Translations under genes and position numbers: made by a program
From: Acidobacteriaceae bacterium
GTDB lineage: Bacteria > Acidobacteriota > Terriglobia > Bryobacterales > Bryobacteraceae
Assembly: GCA_903970405.1 (NCBI GenBank)
Contig: CAJCIT010000190.1
Span: 1-53,148, forward strand
Reading direction: 5' to 3'
Length of the DNA: 53,148 nt
The notes under the pieces: model-generated
Databases searched by the model: none
The model's input: only the letters and a program-made list of their open reading frames with translations
What the model was told of the DNA's origin: nothing
Shown: positions 15,011 to 24,189 of the stretch, in pieces
How the letters are laid out: every line of letters starts with the position of its first letter
Position numbering within the stretch: position 1 is the stretch's first letter

Positions 15011-15937
15011 ATGACAAATCGAAAACTCAACATTGGTGTAACTGCGTACCGGTTGCTTCGCGTCGTTGCCGGCGGCGGGCTCCTGGTTCTGTCTGTTGCC
15101 GCGCAACAGCCGCCGCCTCCCGATGTGGATTCCGCGAAGGTCGTCATCACGGTTGGCGACCTGCGGGTCACGGTTGGCGATTTGACGGACTTTGCCATCT
15201 GGTCAACGAGCCTTGAGGAAAAAGGGCAAGCCGGCGCTTTCATGTGGAGGGTTCTTGACCTTCAGGCCTACGACCTGGTGGCGCCGGGCGGTGCGGTGCC
15301 GGACCACATTGTCGCCGGCCTGCTGCTCGCTCAGGAAGGCCGCCGGGCTCATCTGCAAACAAGCCCCGATTTCCCGGCCGGCGCAACGCCACTGGAACAA
15401 GCCGATTGGCTGGCAAAGGCCGAGTTTGAACACATCGCCGCCGAGGCCCAGAATCCCGAGGAACTCCAAAAGTTTTTCAGCGCTCACCGCTCAGACTTTG
15501 AGAGCATCGAGATTCGAACGGTTGGTATCCGCAAGGCCTCCGGCAAGGAAGCCGGTCTTTCTGAGAAAGACGCTCATGAACGCGCCGACGCCATCCGCAA
15601 GAGCCTTGAGGCGGGCACTCCGTTTGACCAAGTGCGGGCAAAATTCGAGATCCCGCCGACGGTGCTTCTGAAGACGCAGACCGTGGCGCGCGGCGATTGG
15701 CCGCCGGATCTGGATGCCCAGCTATTCGCTTTGAAAGACGGCGCGGTGATCCAAGCGGATGACAAGCCGGAGTATATCGCGCTGGTCCAGGCGGTGCGCC
15801 GCATTCAACCCACCCTCGACGAAGTGAAGCCCCGAGTGATTGCCGCACTTCAACACGAAAAGGTCTCCGCCGTTTTCGAGTCCCAAAAGAAGCGGACCAG
15901 GATTAGCGTCGACGAGGCCTATTTCACGACACCGTAA
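15011..15937 (+). CDS. Exported SurA/PpiC-like peptidylprolyl isomerase-family protein
   Basis: A 308-residue protein starting at the ATG at 15011, with GGAG seven bases upstream. An earlier in-frame start at 14939 would place the repeat inside the gene and is less likely. A signal peptide (VVAGGGLLVLSVAAQ) is followed by VITVGDLRVTVGDLTDF, like the start of SurA-type chaperones. A helical middle and a parvulin-like part with FSAHRSDFESIEIRTVGI, ERADAIRKSLEAGTPFDQV and DEVKPRVIAALQHEK follow. The C-terminal end resembles that of the PpiC-domain gene at 42537-43574 (DEAKPQIAAALRTEH), so the two are distant paralogues. I infer a periplasmic folding factor for outer-membrane proteins; isomerase activity is uncertain because the parvulin core is diverged. 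Confidence 0.65.
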   Translation: MTNRKLNIGVTAYRLLRVVAGGGLLVLSVAAQQPPPPDVDSAKVVITVGDLRVTVGDLTDFAIWSTSLEEKGQAGAFMWRVLDLQAYDLVAPGGAVPDHIVAGLLLAQEGRRAHLQTSPDFPAGATPLEQADWLAKAEFEHIAAEAQNPEELQKFFSAHRSDFESIEIRTVGIRKASGKEAGLSEKDAHERADAIRKSLEAGTPFDQVRAKFEIPPTVLLKTQTVARGDWPPDLDAQLFALKDGAVIQADDKPEYIALVQAVRRIQPTLDEVKPRVIAALQHEKVSAVFESQKKRTRISVDEAYFTTP

Positions 15938-16007
15938 ACGGTTTGGCGGTCTGGCGCTGTCACGCTCCGCGAGGCCTTTAACCCCTGTCGGATTTATTCC
16001 ATAAATC

Positions 16008-16016
16008 TGATACAAT
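16008..16016 (+). promoter_or_regulatory. Candidate extended -10 promoter
   Basis: TGA then TACAAT is an extended -10 match. No good -35 is seen, as is usual for extended -10 promoters. It would give a start near 16023 and a leader of about 130 bases before the GTG at 16153. Confidence 0.45.
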
Positions 16017-16022
16017 GCGTCT

Positions 16023-16152
16023 ATGCGATTTGGTTATACTTGCTGCTTGTGACCCGGCACGTCCGGTAGGAACGAACCGATGCGTTCCCGGTTGTTCCTG
16101 TTTCGAACTCAGCAGAGTCCCTAACCGAGTATGGACCAAGGAGTTATATCGA
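16023..16152 (+). promoter_or_regulatory. Long 5' leader of the wall-hydrolase-like gene
   Basis: The leader has a hairpin GGAACG / CGTTCC at 16069-16088 and further GC-rich pairings, then AAGGAG at 16138-16143, nine bases before the GTG. Leaders of this length upstream of peptidoglycan hydrolases are often cis-regulatory, for example c-di-AMP riboswitches. I could not align it with any riboswitch consensus I know, so it is only a candidate. Confidence 0.3.
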
Positions 16153-16704
16153 GTGAGATTTCAAAAGGTGCCGAAGCAATTGGTGGTAGCAGCCGGGCTG
16201 CTCGCAGTTCCTGCCACGATTCAGTTCGAGCAGGCGGCGAACGCACGTCCAGTCTCTAAGCCAAAAGTTGACTCCGAATCGGAGGACATTCGGACAGCTC
16301 GGCTTCGTCAGTTTTTCAATGCGTTGCACTGTCCGATTCAAGAGATGGCGGGCGACTTTGTTCAGGCTGCCGACGACAACCGCCTGGATTGGCGGCTCCT
16401 TCCCAGCATCTCGGTGATCGAGTCCGGTGGCGGAAAAGTATTTCGAAACAATAATTTATTTGGATGGGATAACGGCGATACGCCGTTCCCAACAGTACGG
16501 GCCGGCATTCATCAGGTTGCCAACAAGCTAGGCCGGTCTTTGCTTTACCGCAATGTGGATTCGCTCGGGAAACTCAGGTTCTATAACCCGAACCCCGATT
16601 ATGCCGTCAAGGTGGCCGCAGTGATGGACACAATCAGCCCTTCTCGGAACCTGGTCCCAATCCACTTGAATCGCCGCGGAACTGTATTGATGGCCGTCAA
16701 CTGA
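16153..16704 (+). CDS. Glucosaminidase/lysozyme-like peptidoglycan hydrolase
   Basis: A 183-residue protein from the GTG at 16153, chosen because AAGGAG lies nine bases before it and a signal peptide (FQKVPKQLVVAAGLLAVPAT) follows at once. An upstream in-frame ATG at 16018 lies in the leader and lacks these features. The mature part contains FVQAADDNRLDWRLLPSISV then IESGGGKVFRNNNLFGWDNG, the pattern of the glucosaminidase/lysozyme fold, with the Glu of IESGGG as the likely catalytic residue and NNLFGW as the typical asparagine-rich loop. RVAN-like helix and FYNPNPDYAVKVAAVMD follow. The probable role is cutting peptidoglycan in the periplasm, in remodelling or in septation. It stands alone with a promoter and a long leader. 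Confidence 0.65.
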   Translation: MRFQKVPKQLVVAAGLLAVPATIQFEQAANARPVSKPKVDSESEDIRTARLRQFFNALHCPIQEMAGDFVQAADDNRLDWRLLPSISVIESGGGKVFRNNNLFGWDNGDTPFPTVRAGIHQVANKLGRSLLYRNVDSLGKLRFYNPNPDYAVKVAAVMDTISPSRNLVPIHLNRRGTVLMAVN

Positions 16705-16846
16705 GAATGTGCCCGCGCCACGGGATAGTCTGGCCCTCTTGTAGGTTCATATAAGGAAAGCGCCGCGACGATCTTCCTACACGCCGCCGGTGCAGATCGC
16801 TGCACTGAAGCCCATCGTTCGCTATCACCGCTCTCGGCAACTCGTT

Positions 16847-16852
16847 CATAAT
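16847..16852 (+). promoter_or_regulatory. Candidate -10 box of a leaderless DUF885 transcript
   Basis: CATAAT ends six bases before the ATG at 16859, and no ribosome site is present. This spacing would place the transcription start on or next to the start codon. The same arrangement is seen before several other genes in the window. Confidence 0.4.
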
Positions 16853-16858
16853 GGCGCA

Positions 16859-18529
16859 ATGAAGTGTTTTGCCGCGTTGCTGCTGGGAGCGAGCCTCATG
16901 TCCGCCCAAACTGACTTTGACCGGCTTGTGGACCGCTATTTCGACGATCAGTTTCGGCTTAATCCGTCCGCCGCGACGGCAGCCGGTTTCCACAACCGCG
17001 ACAACGAACTGGAAGACTACTCCGCTAAGTCCTTCGCCGAGCGTATCGCCGTGGACCGCCGCTACCTTGCCGAGTTCAGTAAGGCGGCGCCTTCGCCTGA
17101 GCGCGACATCGTCATCGCCCGCATTAACAGCGACCTGTTGACCATGGAGCACATTCGGCCGCAGGAGAAGAACCCTGACTTCTATTCGAGCTCCGCTACC
17201 GGCAGCATCTTCGGCCTCATGAGCCGCAAGTTCGCCGCGCCAGAGGTCCGCCTCAGGAACGTCATCTCGCGCGAAAAGCAAATCCCCGGGGTTCTGCAGG
17301 AGGCGCGCCACAACCTGAAAAACTGTCCCAGGATCTACACGGAAGTGGCGCTGGAGCAGTTGCCGGGGATCCAGGGCTTCTTCGCGAGCGACGTTCCCTC
17401 CGCCTTCACTGATGTCACGGATCCCAAGCTACTCGCCGAGTTCAAGGACGCCAATACCCAGGTCATTGAGGCCTTTAAGAGCTACGAGTCGTTCGTCAAG
17501 ACCACGGTTCTGCCCGCGTCCAACGGCGACTATCGGATCGGCGCCGACAACTACCGCAAGAAGCTGCTCTACGACGAAATGGTGGATATTCCTCTCGACC
17601 GGCTGCTGGCCATCGGCTATGAGAATCTTCGAGCAAACCAACAGGCGCTGGTGGCCGTCGCGAAACAAATCGACCCAACAAAAACGCCGCGTGAGGTCTC
17701 TGAATCTCTGGGCCTCGACCACCCCGCTCCCGACGCCTTGCTTCAGACCTTTCGCGACACGCTCGGCGGCCTCATCGATTTCGTGCGGAGCCACCATATC
17801 ATCACCATTCCTTCCGATGTCCGGCCCATTCTCGAAGAGTCGCCTCCTTTCATGAGGGCCACCACCACCGCGTCCATGGACACTCCCGGCCCTTACGAGA
17901 AGGTAGCGACCGAGGCTTATTTCAACGTCACCCTTCCCGAGAAGGACTGGCCTCAGGCCAAGGTCAACGAGTTCATGGAGGCGTTCAACCGGGGAACCAT
18001 CATCAGCACCGCGATCCACGAAGCCTATCCCGGCCACTACGTGCAGTTGTTGTGGTGGCAGAAGCTCACTTCCAAGGTTCGCCGGTTGATCTCATGCGGC
18101 ACCAATGTGGAGGGCTGGGCCCATTACACGGAACAGATGATGCTCGACGAAGGGTATGCCAAGGGCGATTTGAAGATCCGGCTCGGTCAACTGCAGGATG
18201 CGCTGCTCCGCAATAGCCGCTACATTGTTGGCATTCAGATGCATACAGGAAAGATGACCTATGAACAGGCCGTGGAGTTTTTCATTCACGAAGGGTATGA
18301 GCCCAAGCCCATTGCTGAACTTGAGTCCAAGCGAGGAACCGGCGACCCCACCTATCTGATGTACACGCTCGGCAAACTTCAGATCATGAAGCTTCGCGAA
18401 GACTACAAGACGATGAAGGGCTCTGCCTACTCGCTCGAAGAGTTTCACAACACGTTTATGAAACAAGGCGGTATCCCAATTAAGATCATCCGCAAGGAGA
18501 TGCTCGGCAACGATTCTCCGACGCTCTAG
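16859..18529 (+). CDS. DUF885 family zinc-peptidase-like exported protein
   Basis: A 556-residue protein. The start at the ATG 16859 gives a clean signal peptide (MKCFAALLLGASLMSAQ); an in-frame start at 16790 would add 23 residues of no signal character. The body matches DUF885: FDRLVDRYFDDQFRLNPSAAT at the start, MRATTTASMDTPGPYEKVATEAY-like central region, the metal motif HEAYPGH at residues 387-393, then GWAHYTEQMMLDEGY with the third likely ligand Glu, and LGKLQIMKLREDYK near the end. DUF885 proteins share the HExxxGH-like signature with zinc peptidases. The substrate is unknown. The protein is probably periplasmic. Confidence 0.85.
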   Translation: MKCFAALLLGASLMSAQTDFDRLVDRYFDDQFRLNPSAATAAGFHNRDNELEDYSAKSFAERIAVDRRYLAEFSKAAPSPERDIVIARINSDLLTMEHIRPQEKNPDFYSSSATGSIFGLMSRKFAAPEVRLRNVISREKQIPGVLQEARHNLKNCPRIYTEVALEQLPGIQGFFASDVPSAFTDVTDPKLLAEFKDANTQVIEAFKSYESFVKTTVLPASNGDYRIGADNYRKKLLYDEMVDIPLDRLLAIGYENLRANQQALVAVAKQIDPTKTPREVSESLGLDHPAPDALLQTFRDTLGGLIDFVRSHHIITIPSDVRPILEESPPFMRATTTASMDTPGPYEKVATEAYFNVTLPEKDWPQAKVNEFMEAFNRGTIISTAIHEAYPGHYVQLLWWQKLTSKVRRLISCGTNVEGWAHYTEQMMLDEGYAKGDLKIRLGQLQDALLRNSRYIVGIQMHTGKMTYEQAVEFFIHEGYEPKPIAELESKRGTGDPTYLMYTLGKLQIMKLREDYKTMKGSAYSLEEFHNTFMKQGGIPIKIIRKEMLGNDSPTL

Positions 18530-18830
18530 TTTCCAGCACAGCCAAATCGCGGACGAAATGGACGATAGGTTCGGGGCGGGTCAGCAGGGGCAGGTGCGCG
18601 CAAAAGCTTCTCGAAGCTGCAGGCGGAGGATCAAGCAGGCCGGAGGGTGATCGCGCAAAGTCGCCAAGAGGCTTAGGCAAACCGCGTCATCACGCGCAAG
18701 AGGTCCAGCGCTTGCAAAGCGATCTATGGTCGAGGGTGAGCCCTATCTCGTTTTGTGCGATCTTGCAGGGATCTCGGCCTTGGCGCTTCGAAATCGATAG
18801 GAGTTATCTCCTCAATTTTGCGCCTCCGAG
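18530..18830. other. Intergenic region, no gene seen
   Basis: About 300 bases between the convergent DUF885 and ADOP permease genes. A weak hairpin AGGAG-TTAT-CTCCT at 18799-18812 followed by CAATTTT could help termination of the forward gene. No coding pattern is convincing. Confidence 0.5.
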
Positions 18831-21320
18831 TCACTCCGATCGCAGCGCTTGCATCACGTCGACGCGCGCGGCGCGGGCCGCCGGCAATACCGACGCGACC
18901 ACCGCCGCGGTCAGTAGTACAAGCGCCGATCCGGCCAGCGGTACCGCGTCGGGCAGCCGGACTTCCTCCAGATAGCTGCCCGCCAGGCGAGCCAGGACGA
19001 ACCCGCACACCCCGCCCGCAATAATTCCCGCCGTCGCCATCACCGCGCCTTCGCCGATGACGGCAGTCAGCAGGTTCCTTGGCTGCGATCCAACCGCCAG
19101 CCGAATGCCGAACTCGCGGGTCCGGCCACTCACCGAGAAAGCCAGAACACCCGCGACGCCAACGATGGCAATCGCCAGGGCGACCGCCGCGAAACCACCG
19201 AATACCCAGGCGTTCAGCCGGTCCGGCGTTAGCACCTCGGCGCGGATGTCCTCCAGGGTGGCCGCGCGTTCCACGGGTTGGTCCGCGGCCATCTCGCGGA
19301 TGATGCGCGTCACCGGAGTCACCAACGCGTATGGATTCGAGTGCGTGTGGACGAACAGCCGGCCTCCCCACATCTCTTCCTGTCCGAAGGGATGGTAGAC
19401 GGTCAGCGCCGGGCCAGGCACAACGTTTTCATCATCGACATCGGCCACCACGCCCACGATGCGGCGGGGCTCCATGCTGACGTCGATGAACTTCATGATG
19501 GGGTCCGTCCACATGATGTGGCGATTGATCGCGTCGTGAGTGGGGAACATCCGCTGAGCGACACTTTGGCTGACGATAACCACCGGCTCACCGCCTTTGC
19601 GGTCGTTATCGTTGAAATCGCGTCCTTCAATAATGGGGACGCCGAGCGCCGCGAAGAATCCGGGCGAGATGGTCCGGAACCGCCCGCGCGGATCCTCTTC
19701 GCCCGAGGCGCCGACGTGACCGTCGGCTGAGAACTCGAAACCAGGACCGAAGCCAGGGTCGCGCCAGGGGACCATGGCGCCGACGGCAACGCGGTCCACT
19801 CCCGGCAGTTCCGTGATGCGGCGGATGGTCTCCTTATAGAAGCCCACCGTCTGCTCGGGTGTCCGTCCATACGAAATCACGGGCACATTCAACGCAAGCA
19901 CGTGCCGGGTGTCGAAGCCGGTTTGCGCCGCTTGCAGCGCCACCAGCGTCTTAACCAGCATGCTTGCGCCCGCCAGCAGGACGAAGGACGCCGCGATCTG
20001 TGTCACGGCAAAAATGCGCAGACGGCGGCTGGTGCTGCCGGTGATCCGGAGGCTGCTGCTGGCAAGACCGAATCCATGCGACGCCCCGGCCGAGGGCAGG
20101 CGCGGAACAAACGCCAAAAGCACCGCCGCGGCTACCGCGAGCCCCGCCCCCACCCAAAGCATGCTGGAATCGACTGTCAGATCCAGCGCGCGGACTGAGA
20201 AGCGCGACGCATACCGCGCCAGAACAGCCACCATTGGCCGTGCGCTGAGGACGCCGATCAGCGCTCCGGCGCCGCAGAGCAGCAGACTTTCAGCCAAGAG
20301 TGTCCGGCGAAGCACGCCTTTACTGGCGCCCAGTGCCGCCCTAATTGCCAACTCGCCTTCGCGACGCACCGTCCGCGCAAGAATCAGGTTGGCGACGTTC
20401 GAAACCGCGATGATGAAGACCAGGGCCGACGCCCCCAGCAGCACCAACAGCACGGTTCTGGCGCGCGACGTAATCTGGTCGCGCAGCAGCACGGCGTCGA
20501 TCTGAAAATCCGCCTTTGCCGAATAGGCCTCGGGATGTTGTCGAATCATCGCGCCATGAACAGCGCGCAACTCGGCCCGCGCCGATTCGACAGTCGCCCC
20601 GGGCGCGAGCCGCCCGAAGAGCTGCGTCATCCGGTGGACCCGCCCCGTCACCATCGTCGCCGAAAGATGATGCGGGCTGGTGACGACATTCGCGATGATC
20701 TCGGTTTCCGCCGGATAAGGCACGCAGGGTTCCAGCACGCCCACGATGGTGGCCGGACGCGAGCCGAGCCTGATCGTTTTGCCAAGCACGGACGGATCGC
20801 TCTTGAGCGCGGTTGTCCAGAAACGATAGGTCAGGACGGCCGCGCCGGCCGCGCTGGGGCCATCGTCCCGGCGGTCAAGCAGCCGGCCCAGCACCGGGTG
20901 CAGGCCCATGACGTCGAAATACGACCCGCTGACCACGCCCGATTGGACCTCACGCGGTTCGCCGAGACCAACCATGGTGAAGCCGATAGTGGAGAAGTCG
21001 CCGATGGCGCTCACCGATTTGAGGCCCGCGCGCAGGTCCTGGATTTCGGGTACCGAAAAAGCAGTGTTGTCGGTGCCGATGCCGGGGGCGCTCTGGCGGA
21101 TGTAGATGAGCCGATCCTCGCCGCGGTTCGTCAGCGGCCGCAGTAGCACCCCGCGCACCAGGCTGAATATGGCCGCGTTCGCGCCAATGCCCAACGCCAG
21201 CGTCAGCACCACGGTGATGGTTAGGCCTTTGGTCCGCGCCAGCGAACGGAGCGCGAATTTCAAGTCGTTGGTGGCGGTAGTCACGGCCTCCGTCAGACGC
21301 CGCGGATAACTCTCAGTCAT
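18831..21320 (-). CDS. ADOP-type ABC transporter permease (MacB/FtsX duplicated)
   Basis: An 829-residue protein. A cytoplasmic N-terminus (NDLKFALRSLARTKG) is followed by a first membrane helix (TITVVLTLALGIGANAAIFSLV) and a periplasmic MacB-type domain. Then comes a block of three helices (RTVLLVLLGASALVFIIAVSNVANLILAR; LLLCGAGALIGVLSARPMVAVLARY; WVGAGLAVAAAVLLAFVP), another single helix (RIFAVTQIAASFVLLAGASM), a second periplasmic domain, and three final helices. FtsX motifs appear twice (EGELAIRAALGASKGVLRR and TREFGIRLAVGSQPRNLL). This is the duplicated permease family greatly expanded in Acidobacteria. There is no ATPase gene beside it, as usual for this family. Transport or mechanotransmission of unknown cargo is inferred. 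A purine-rich AGGAG lies just before the ATG. Confidence 0.9.
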   Translation of the reverse strand: MTESYPRRLTEAVTTATNDLKFALRSLARTKGLTITVVLTLALGIGANAAIFSLVRGVLLRPLTNRGEDRLIYIRQSAPGIGTDNTAFSVPEIQDLRAGLKSVSAIGDFSTIGFTMVGLGEPREVQSGVVSGSYFDVMGLHPVLGRLLDRRDDGPSAAGAAVLTYRFWTTALKSDPSVLGKTIRLGSRPATIVGVLEPCVPYPAETEIIANVVTSPHHLSATMVTGRVHRMTQLFGRLAPGATVESARAELRAVHGAMIRQHPEAYSAKADFQIDAVLLRDQITSRARTVLLVLLGASALVFIIAVSNVANLILARTVRREGELAIRAALGASKGVLRRTLLAESLLLCGAGALIGVLSARPMVAVLARYASRFSVRALDLTVDSSMLWVGAGLAVAAAVLLAFVPRLPSAGASHGFGLASSSLRITGSTSRRLRIFAVTQIAASFVLLAGASMLVKTLVALQAAQTGFDTRHVLALNVPVISYGRTPEQTVGFYKETIRRITELPGVDRVAVGAMVPWRDPGFGPGFEFSADGHVGASGEEDPRGRFRTISPGFFAALGVPIIEGRDFNDNDRKGGEPVVIVSQSVAQRMFPTHDAINRHIMWTDPIMKFIDVSMEPRRIVGVVADVDDENVVPGPALTVYHPFGQEEMWGGRLFVHTHSNPYALVTPVTRIIREMAADQPVERAATLEDIRAEVLTPDRLNAWVFGGFAAVALAIAIVGVAGVLAFSVSGRTREFGIRLAVGSQPRNLLTAVIGEGAVMATAGIIAGGVCGFVLARLAGSYLEEVRLPDAVPLAGSALVLLTAAVVASVLPAARAARVDVMQALRSE

Positions 21321-21425
21321 GTGATTTGCTCCTTCGCACTCCGGCTACACTTTTACGTCGAACGGGAGACCCTAAAAACGACAGGCGCAGCCACTTATTT
21401 CGCCATCGCGATATTCTCGCATCGC

Positions 21426-21881
21426 TTAAACAGTCGGAACAAGTATTTCCGTGAGTAGCTGGTCCTCAGGCGTTACTCTCGGATCGGTCAGGTAATTCTC
21501 AATGCAAAAATCTGCCCGGAGTTCGATCTGTTTTTCCGAGACAACCTCGAAAACCCTGCGAGACGCCTGGGGCAGATTGCTATAGGGCCCGGTTAACGTG
21601 AAGCGGCTGTATTTGCCGCCGGCGAATTTTTGGTACTCGAGGCCCGGGGGCAACTCCTCCGGCGGCGCGCCGATGGCAAAGCCCGCACGATACGTGTTTG
21701 GCCCCATCTTGTAGAGGCTCATGTAGCCGGTGATCCGGTTGTGCTCTGTGAGGGCGGGAAGATAAGTATGGGCGGCTTGCCAGGCTGCCGGGGCAGTGAC
21801 CATGAAAGGCCCAACCTTCTCGACGAAGACGTAATGGGTTTCAGGCCAGGTGACGATTTCCGGTTCTTCGGTGAGGTTCAT
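21426..21881 (-). CDS. GyrI-like small-molecule-binding protein
   Basis: A 151-residue protein from the ATG at 21881, which has AAGGAGA about five bases upstream; an earlier start at 21926 is less likely. The sequence has the GyrI-like/SOUL layout: TWPETHYVFVEKVGPFMVTAPAAW, then GYMSLYKMGPNTYRAGFAIG, then FAGGKYSRFTLTGPYSNLPQASRRVF, ending in the short acidic stretch ELRADFCIENYLTDP. GyrI-like domains bind hydrophobic small molecules or drugs, and may protect gyrase. No DNA-binding domain is attached, so it is not an AraC- or MerR-type regulator. It is probably cytoplasmic and monocistronic. Confidence 0.8.
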   Translation of the reverse strand: MNLTEEPEIVTWPETHYVFVEKVGPFMVTAPAAWQAAHTYLPALTEHNRITGYMSLYKMGPNTYRAGFAIGAPPEELPPGLEYQKFAGGKYSRFTLTGPYSNLPQASRRVFEVVSEKQIELRADFCIENYLTDPRVTPEDQLLTEILVPTV

Positions 21882-22117
21882 ACGATCTCCTTCTTGGGCA
21901 ACTCCGTGAGGTTCATTCGATGCCAACTATTTGTTTAATGTACCTACCAGTGGGTATGGAGTCAAGGGAAAATTTCGCGCTTTCAGCCACGGCCGCGCCG
22001 ATCAAGAACTCGAGCACGCCGCGTAAAAAGCGTGTAGAACTTATTCTCCCATCGGATGGGCGAACGAGCCGCGCGTGACTATTACGGGTGGGGCTGATAA
22101 ACTTCGGGACCTACGGT

Positions 22118-23509
22118 ATGAGTGTCGATCCACAGACTTCTGAGTCCAGGTTAAAGCTGCGCGCTCGAATCTTTGGCGTTGGATACTTGCTTCTAGCCCT
22201 CGGAATGATTGGTTTCTGGACTTGGCGGATCTGGGACCATGATCTCTGGCTGACATCGCTGGTGATGCTCTTCTTGTGGAGTGGCTTCTTGGCCGCTTTT
22301 GCTCTGATTACAGGGTTTGAAGTTGCCTACTTAGACCTGCGCGACAAGGACTTAACCCAGCTGACGTCGGCCTTGCAGCCCCGTTTTAGCCAAATGCAAG
22401 AGCGCCAGCGCCAGATAGTTGAGGCGAAGGAATGGCTTGTCGTTCTCATTACCGTAGGGCTGGCCTTAATGGCGGAATGGCACTTTGAGGTTCATTGGCT
22501 GCGCCTCCTTCATCACGAGGCAGTAGTTCCAAGAGAAGATCTGAATGGCGTTCGACTGGCATTCGTGCTTTTCTTTACAACCGTGCCGATCGTTTGGTTG
22601 TCCCTCGGACCCGCTAAGGTCTATGCCATGGAGAATTCAGAGCGATTCCTCGCTCGTTGGTCTTGGTGCGTGTGGCCAGTCGTCCGCGGTGTTGGCTTGG
22701 TTATCGGAAGGCTTCACTTGGCCACCCCGTCCGAGATCGTCCTCCGATTGTGGGGTACAGTGCCGAAGCGGAGTCTCGGGATCAGCTTGGGCGCATACTA
22801 TATGATGACGGTCCAGCGCTTTCTTCACGCGAACCACCGGGTTATCGAGCGCATATCTATTGATCAGGAGGGCGCAGCCACTGTCAAGCTCGATATCGTC
22901 GCCGTCGTGTTACCCTCGTCAGCCCCGACGCGGGTATTCAAGGGTCAACTAAAAAATCCAGAAGGTGTGAAATCTGGCCGGGTTATCGTGCATTGGGCGG
23001 GGGACTGTGCCCCGCCTCGTGAACAGCACCGCGATTTCGACGCGCAGATGAGGCGGCTGGAATCTTACCCACCATCGAAATATGCCCCATCTGTGCTAAA
23101 AACAGCCACCAACGGCACTGCGGACGGCGAAGACTTCCTAATCGAATTACCCTTCGACTGGCAATCCGACTCGACAATGTTCACCATGAGATATGCTGCG
23201 GAGTTTGAGGTTAATCCCAAAGGCTTTGTCGGACTGCCTGGCGAAAACGACCGGGATGATTATTCGAGAGTTTTCGATTGGCCTTGTTACAACTACACCC
23301 TCATTCTGGAATTCGAGCAAAATTCAAGGATAAGGTTTGCCCATATCAAGGCTGTAGTGTCGTTCGGAGGGACGCCGCACGAGAGGGAGTCTAAACGTGT
23401 GACTGAATTCATCACAGGGCATGGAACGCACTCGGTAAGAATCGAGATACCGTTCCCGCTGGTCGGCGCAACGTACAAATTCGAGTGGACTGTCTGGAGG
23501 GAAAGCTAA
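22118..23509 (+). CDS. Unrecognised multi-pass membrane protein
   Basis: I do not recognise this 463-residue protein. Starting at the ATG 22118 (a GTG at 22088 is possible), it has about five hydrophobic segments in the first half: FGVGYLLLALGMIGFW, SLVMLFLWSGFLAAFALITG, WLVVLITVGLALMAEW, VRLAFVLFFTTVPIVWLSLG, and WCVWPVVRGVGLVIG. The soluble second half of about 240 residues has strand-rich stretches (ATVKLDIVAVVLPSSAPTRV, YTLILEFEQNSRIRFAHIKAV, HSVRIEIPFPLVGATYKFEW), perhaps an Ig-like or C2-like fold facing the cytoplasm. Base composition is visibly less GC-rich than the neighbours, suggesting acquisition by transfer. No operon partner is seen. Confidence 0.55.
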   Translation: MSVDPQTSESRLKLRARIFGVGYLLLALGMIGFWTWRIWDHDLWLTSLVMLFLWSGFLAAFALITGFEVAYLDLRDKDLTQLTSALQPRFSQMQERQRQIVEAKEWLVVLITVGLALMAEWHFEVHWLRLLHHEAVVPREDLNGVRLAFVLFFTTVPIVWLSLGPAKVYAMENSERFLARWSWCVWPVVRGVGLVIGRLHLATPSEIVLRLWGTVPKRSLGISLGAYYMMTVQRFLHANHRVIERISIDQEGAATVKLDIVAVVLPSSAPTRVFKGQLKNPEGVKSGRVIVHWAGDCAPPREQHRDFDAQMRRLESYPPSKYAPSVLKTATNGTADGEDFLIELPFDWQSDSTMFTMRYAAEFEVNPKGFVGLPGENDRDDYSRVFDWPCYNYTLILEFEQNSRIRFAHIKAVVSFGGTPHERESKRVTEFITGHGTHSVRIEIPFPLVGATYKFEWTVWRES

Positions 23510-23718
23510 TTCCCACCCCCTCCGCCAGATCCACGCATCTTGGGTGCCGCAACCGCGCTCGAAATCATTTAGATTGTTCCTCCTACCAAGATAATACCCT
23601 AGTGAGATGGTACGTCAATGCGCTCAAACGGTCAATCCGGAAATTTCCGTTTCCATGCTCGTCAAAGCCGTCGCCCTGCCCTTGTTCCAGCGAGATTATG
23701 CCACATCGCACCGGCAGA

Positions 23719-24189
23719 CTACAGCGCCAGTTCCAAATAGATTGCCCCGTGAGGATTCCGATAATACGCGTCCGTTTCCCGGAAGCCAAGGGAGCGATAG
23801 AGATCCTGGGCGGCGAGCATTTGCGGGAGCGTGTCGAGACGGATGGACCGGTATCCCGCCTGCTTCGCCCGTTCGATGACAGCAATAGCGAGCAACCGGC
23901 CCAACCCGGACCCTCTCGCTTCGTGCCGCACGAAAAGACGCTTCATTTCCGCCGCGTTCGCATCCAGGGGCCGAAGAGCCACCACGCCAAAGACGGCGCC
24001 GTGCAACTCGCCCAGCAGGATGATGCCACCGGGCGGGGCGTATTTTCCAGGCAGAGTCGCCAACTCCGTTTCAAAATCCTGAAAGCAGAGATCGATGCCC
24101 AGCGCCGCCGCATATTCCACGAACAGGGCGCGGACCCCGGGCATTTCATCCGCGCGCGCGGGGCGGACCAAGGCGGCGGGCTCACTCAT
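23719..24189 (-). CDS. GNAT family N-acetyltransferase
   Basis: A 156-residue protein with the GNAT pattern: ALVRPARADEMPGVRALFVEY at the start, EMKRLFVRHEARGSGLGRLL with the acetyl-CoA loop (RxxGxG/A) at about residues 85-104, then AIAVIERAKQAGYRSIRLDT and AQDLYRSLGFRETDAYYRNP at the end. It transfers an acetyl group from acetyl-CoA to an unknown amine. Its ATG directly follows the stop of the SDR gene, and the ribosome site AGGAG lies within the end of that gene, so the two are translationally coupled. The nature of the partner does not reveal the substrate. Confidence 0.85.
   Translation of the reverse strand: MSEPAALVRPARADEMPGVRALFVEYAAALGIDLCFQDFETELATLPGKYAPPGGIILLGELHGAVFGVVALRPLDANAAEMKRLFVRHEARGSGLGRLLAIAVIERAKQAGYRSIRLDTLPQMLAAQDLYRSLGFRETDAYYRNPHGAIYLELAL

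Noticed and set aside
20535..21146. Open frame opposite the ADOP permease
   Set aside because: Arg/Asp/His-rich shadow translation; the permease motifs are on the other strand.
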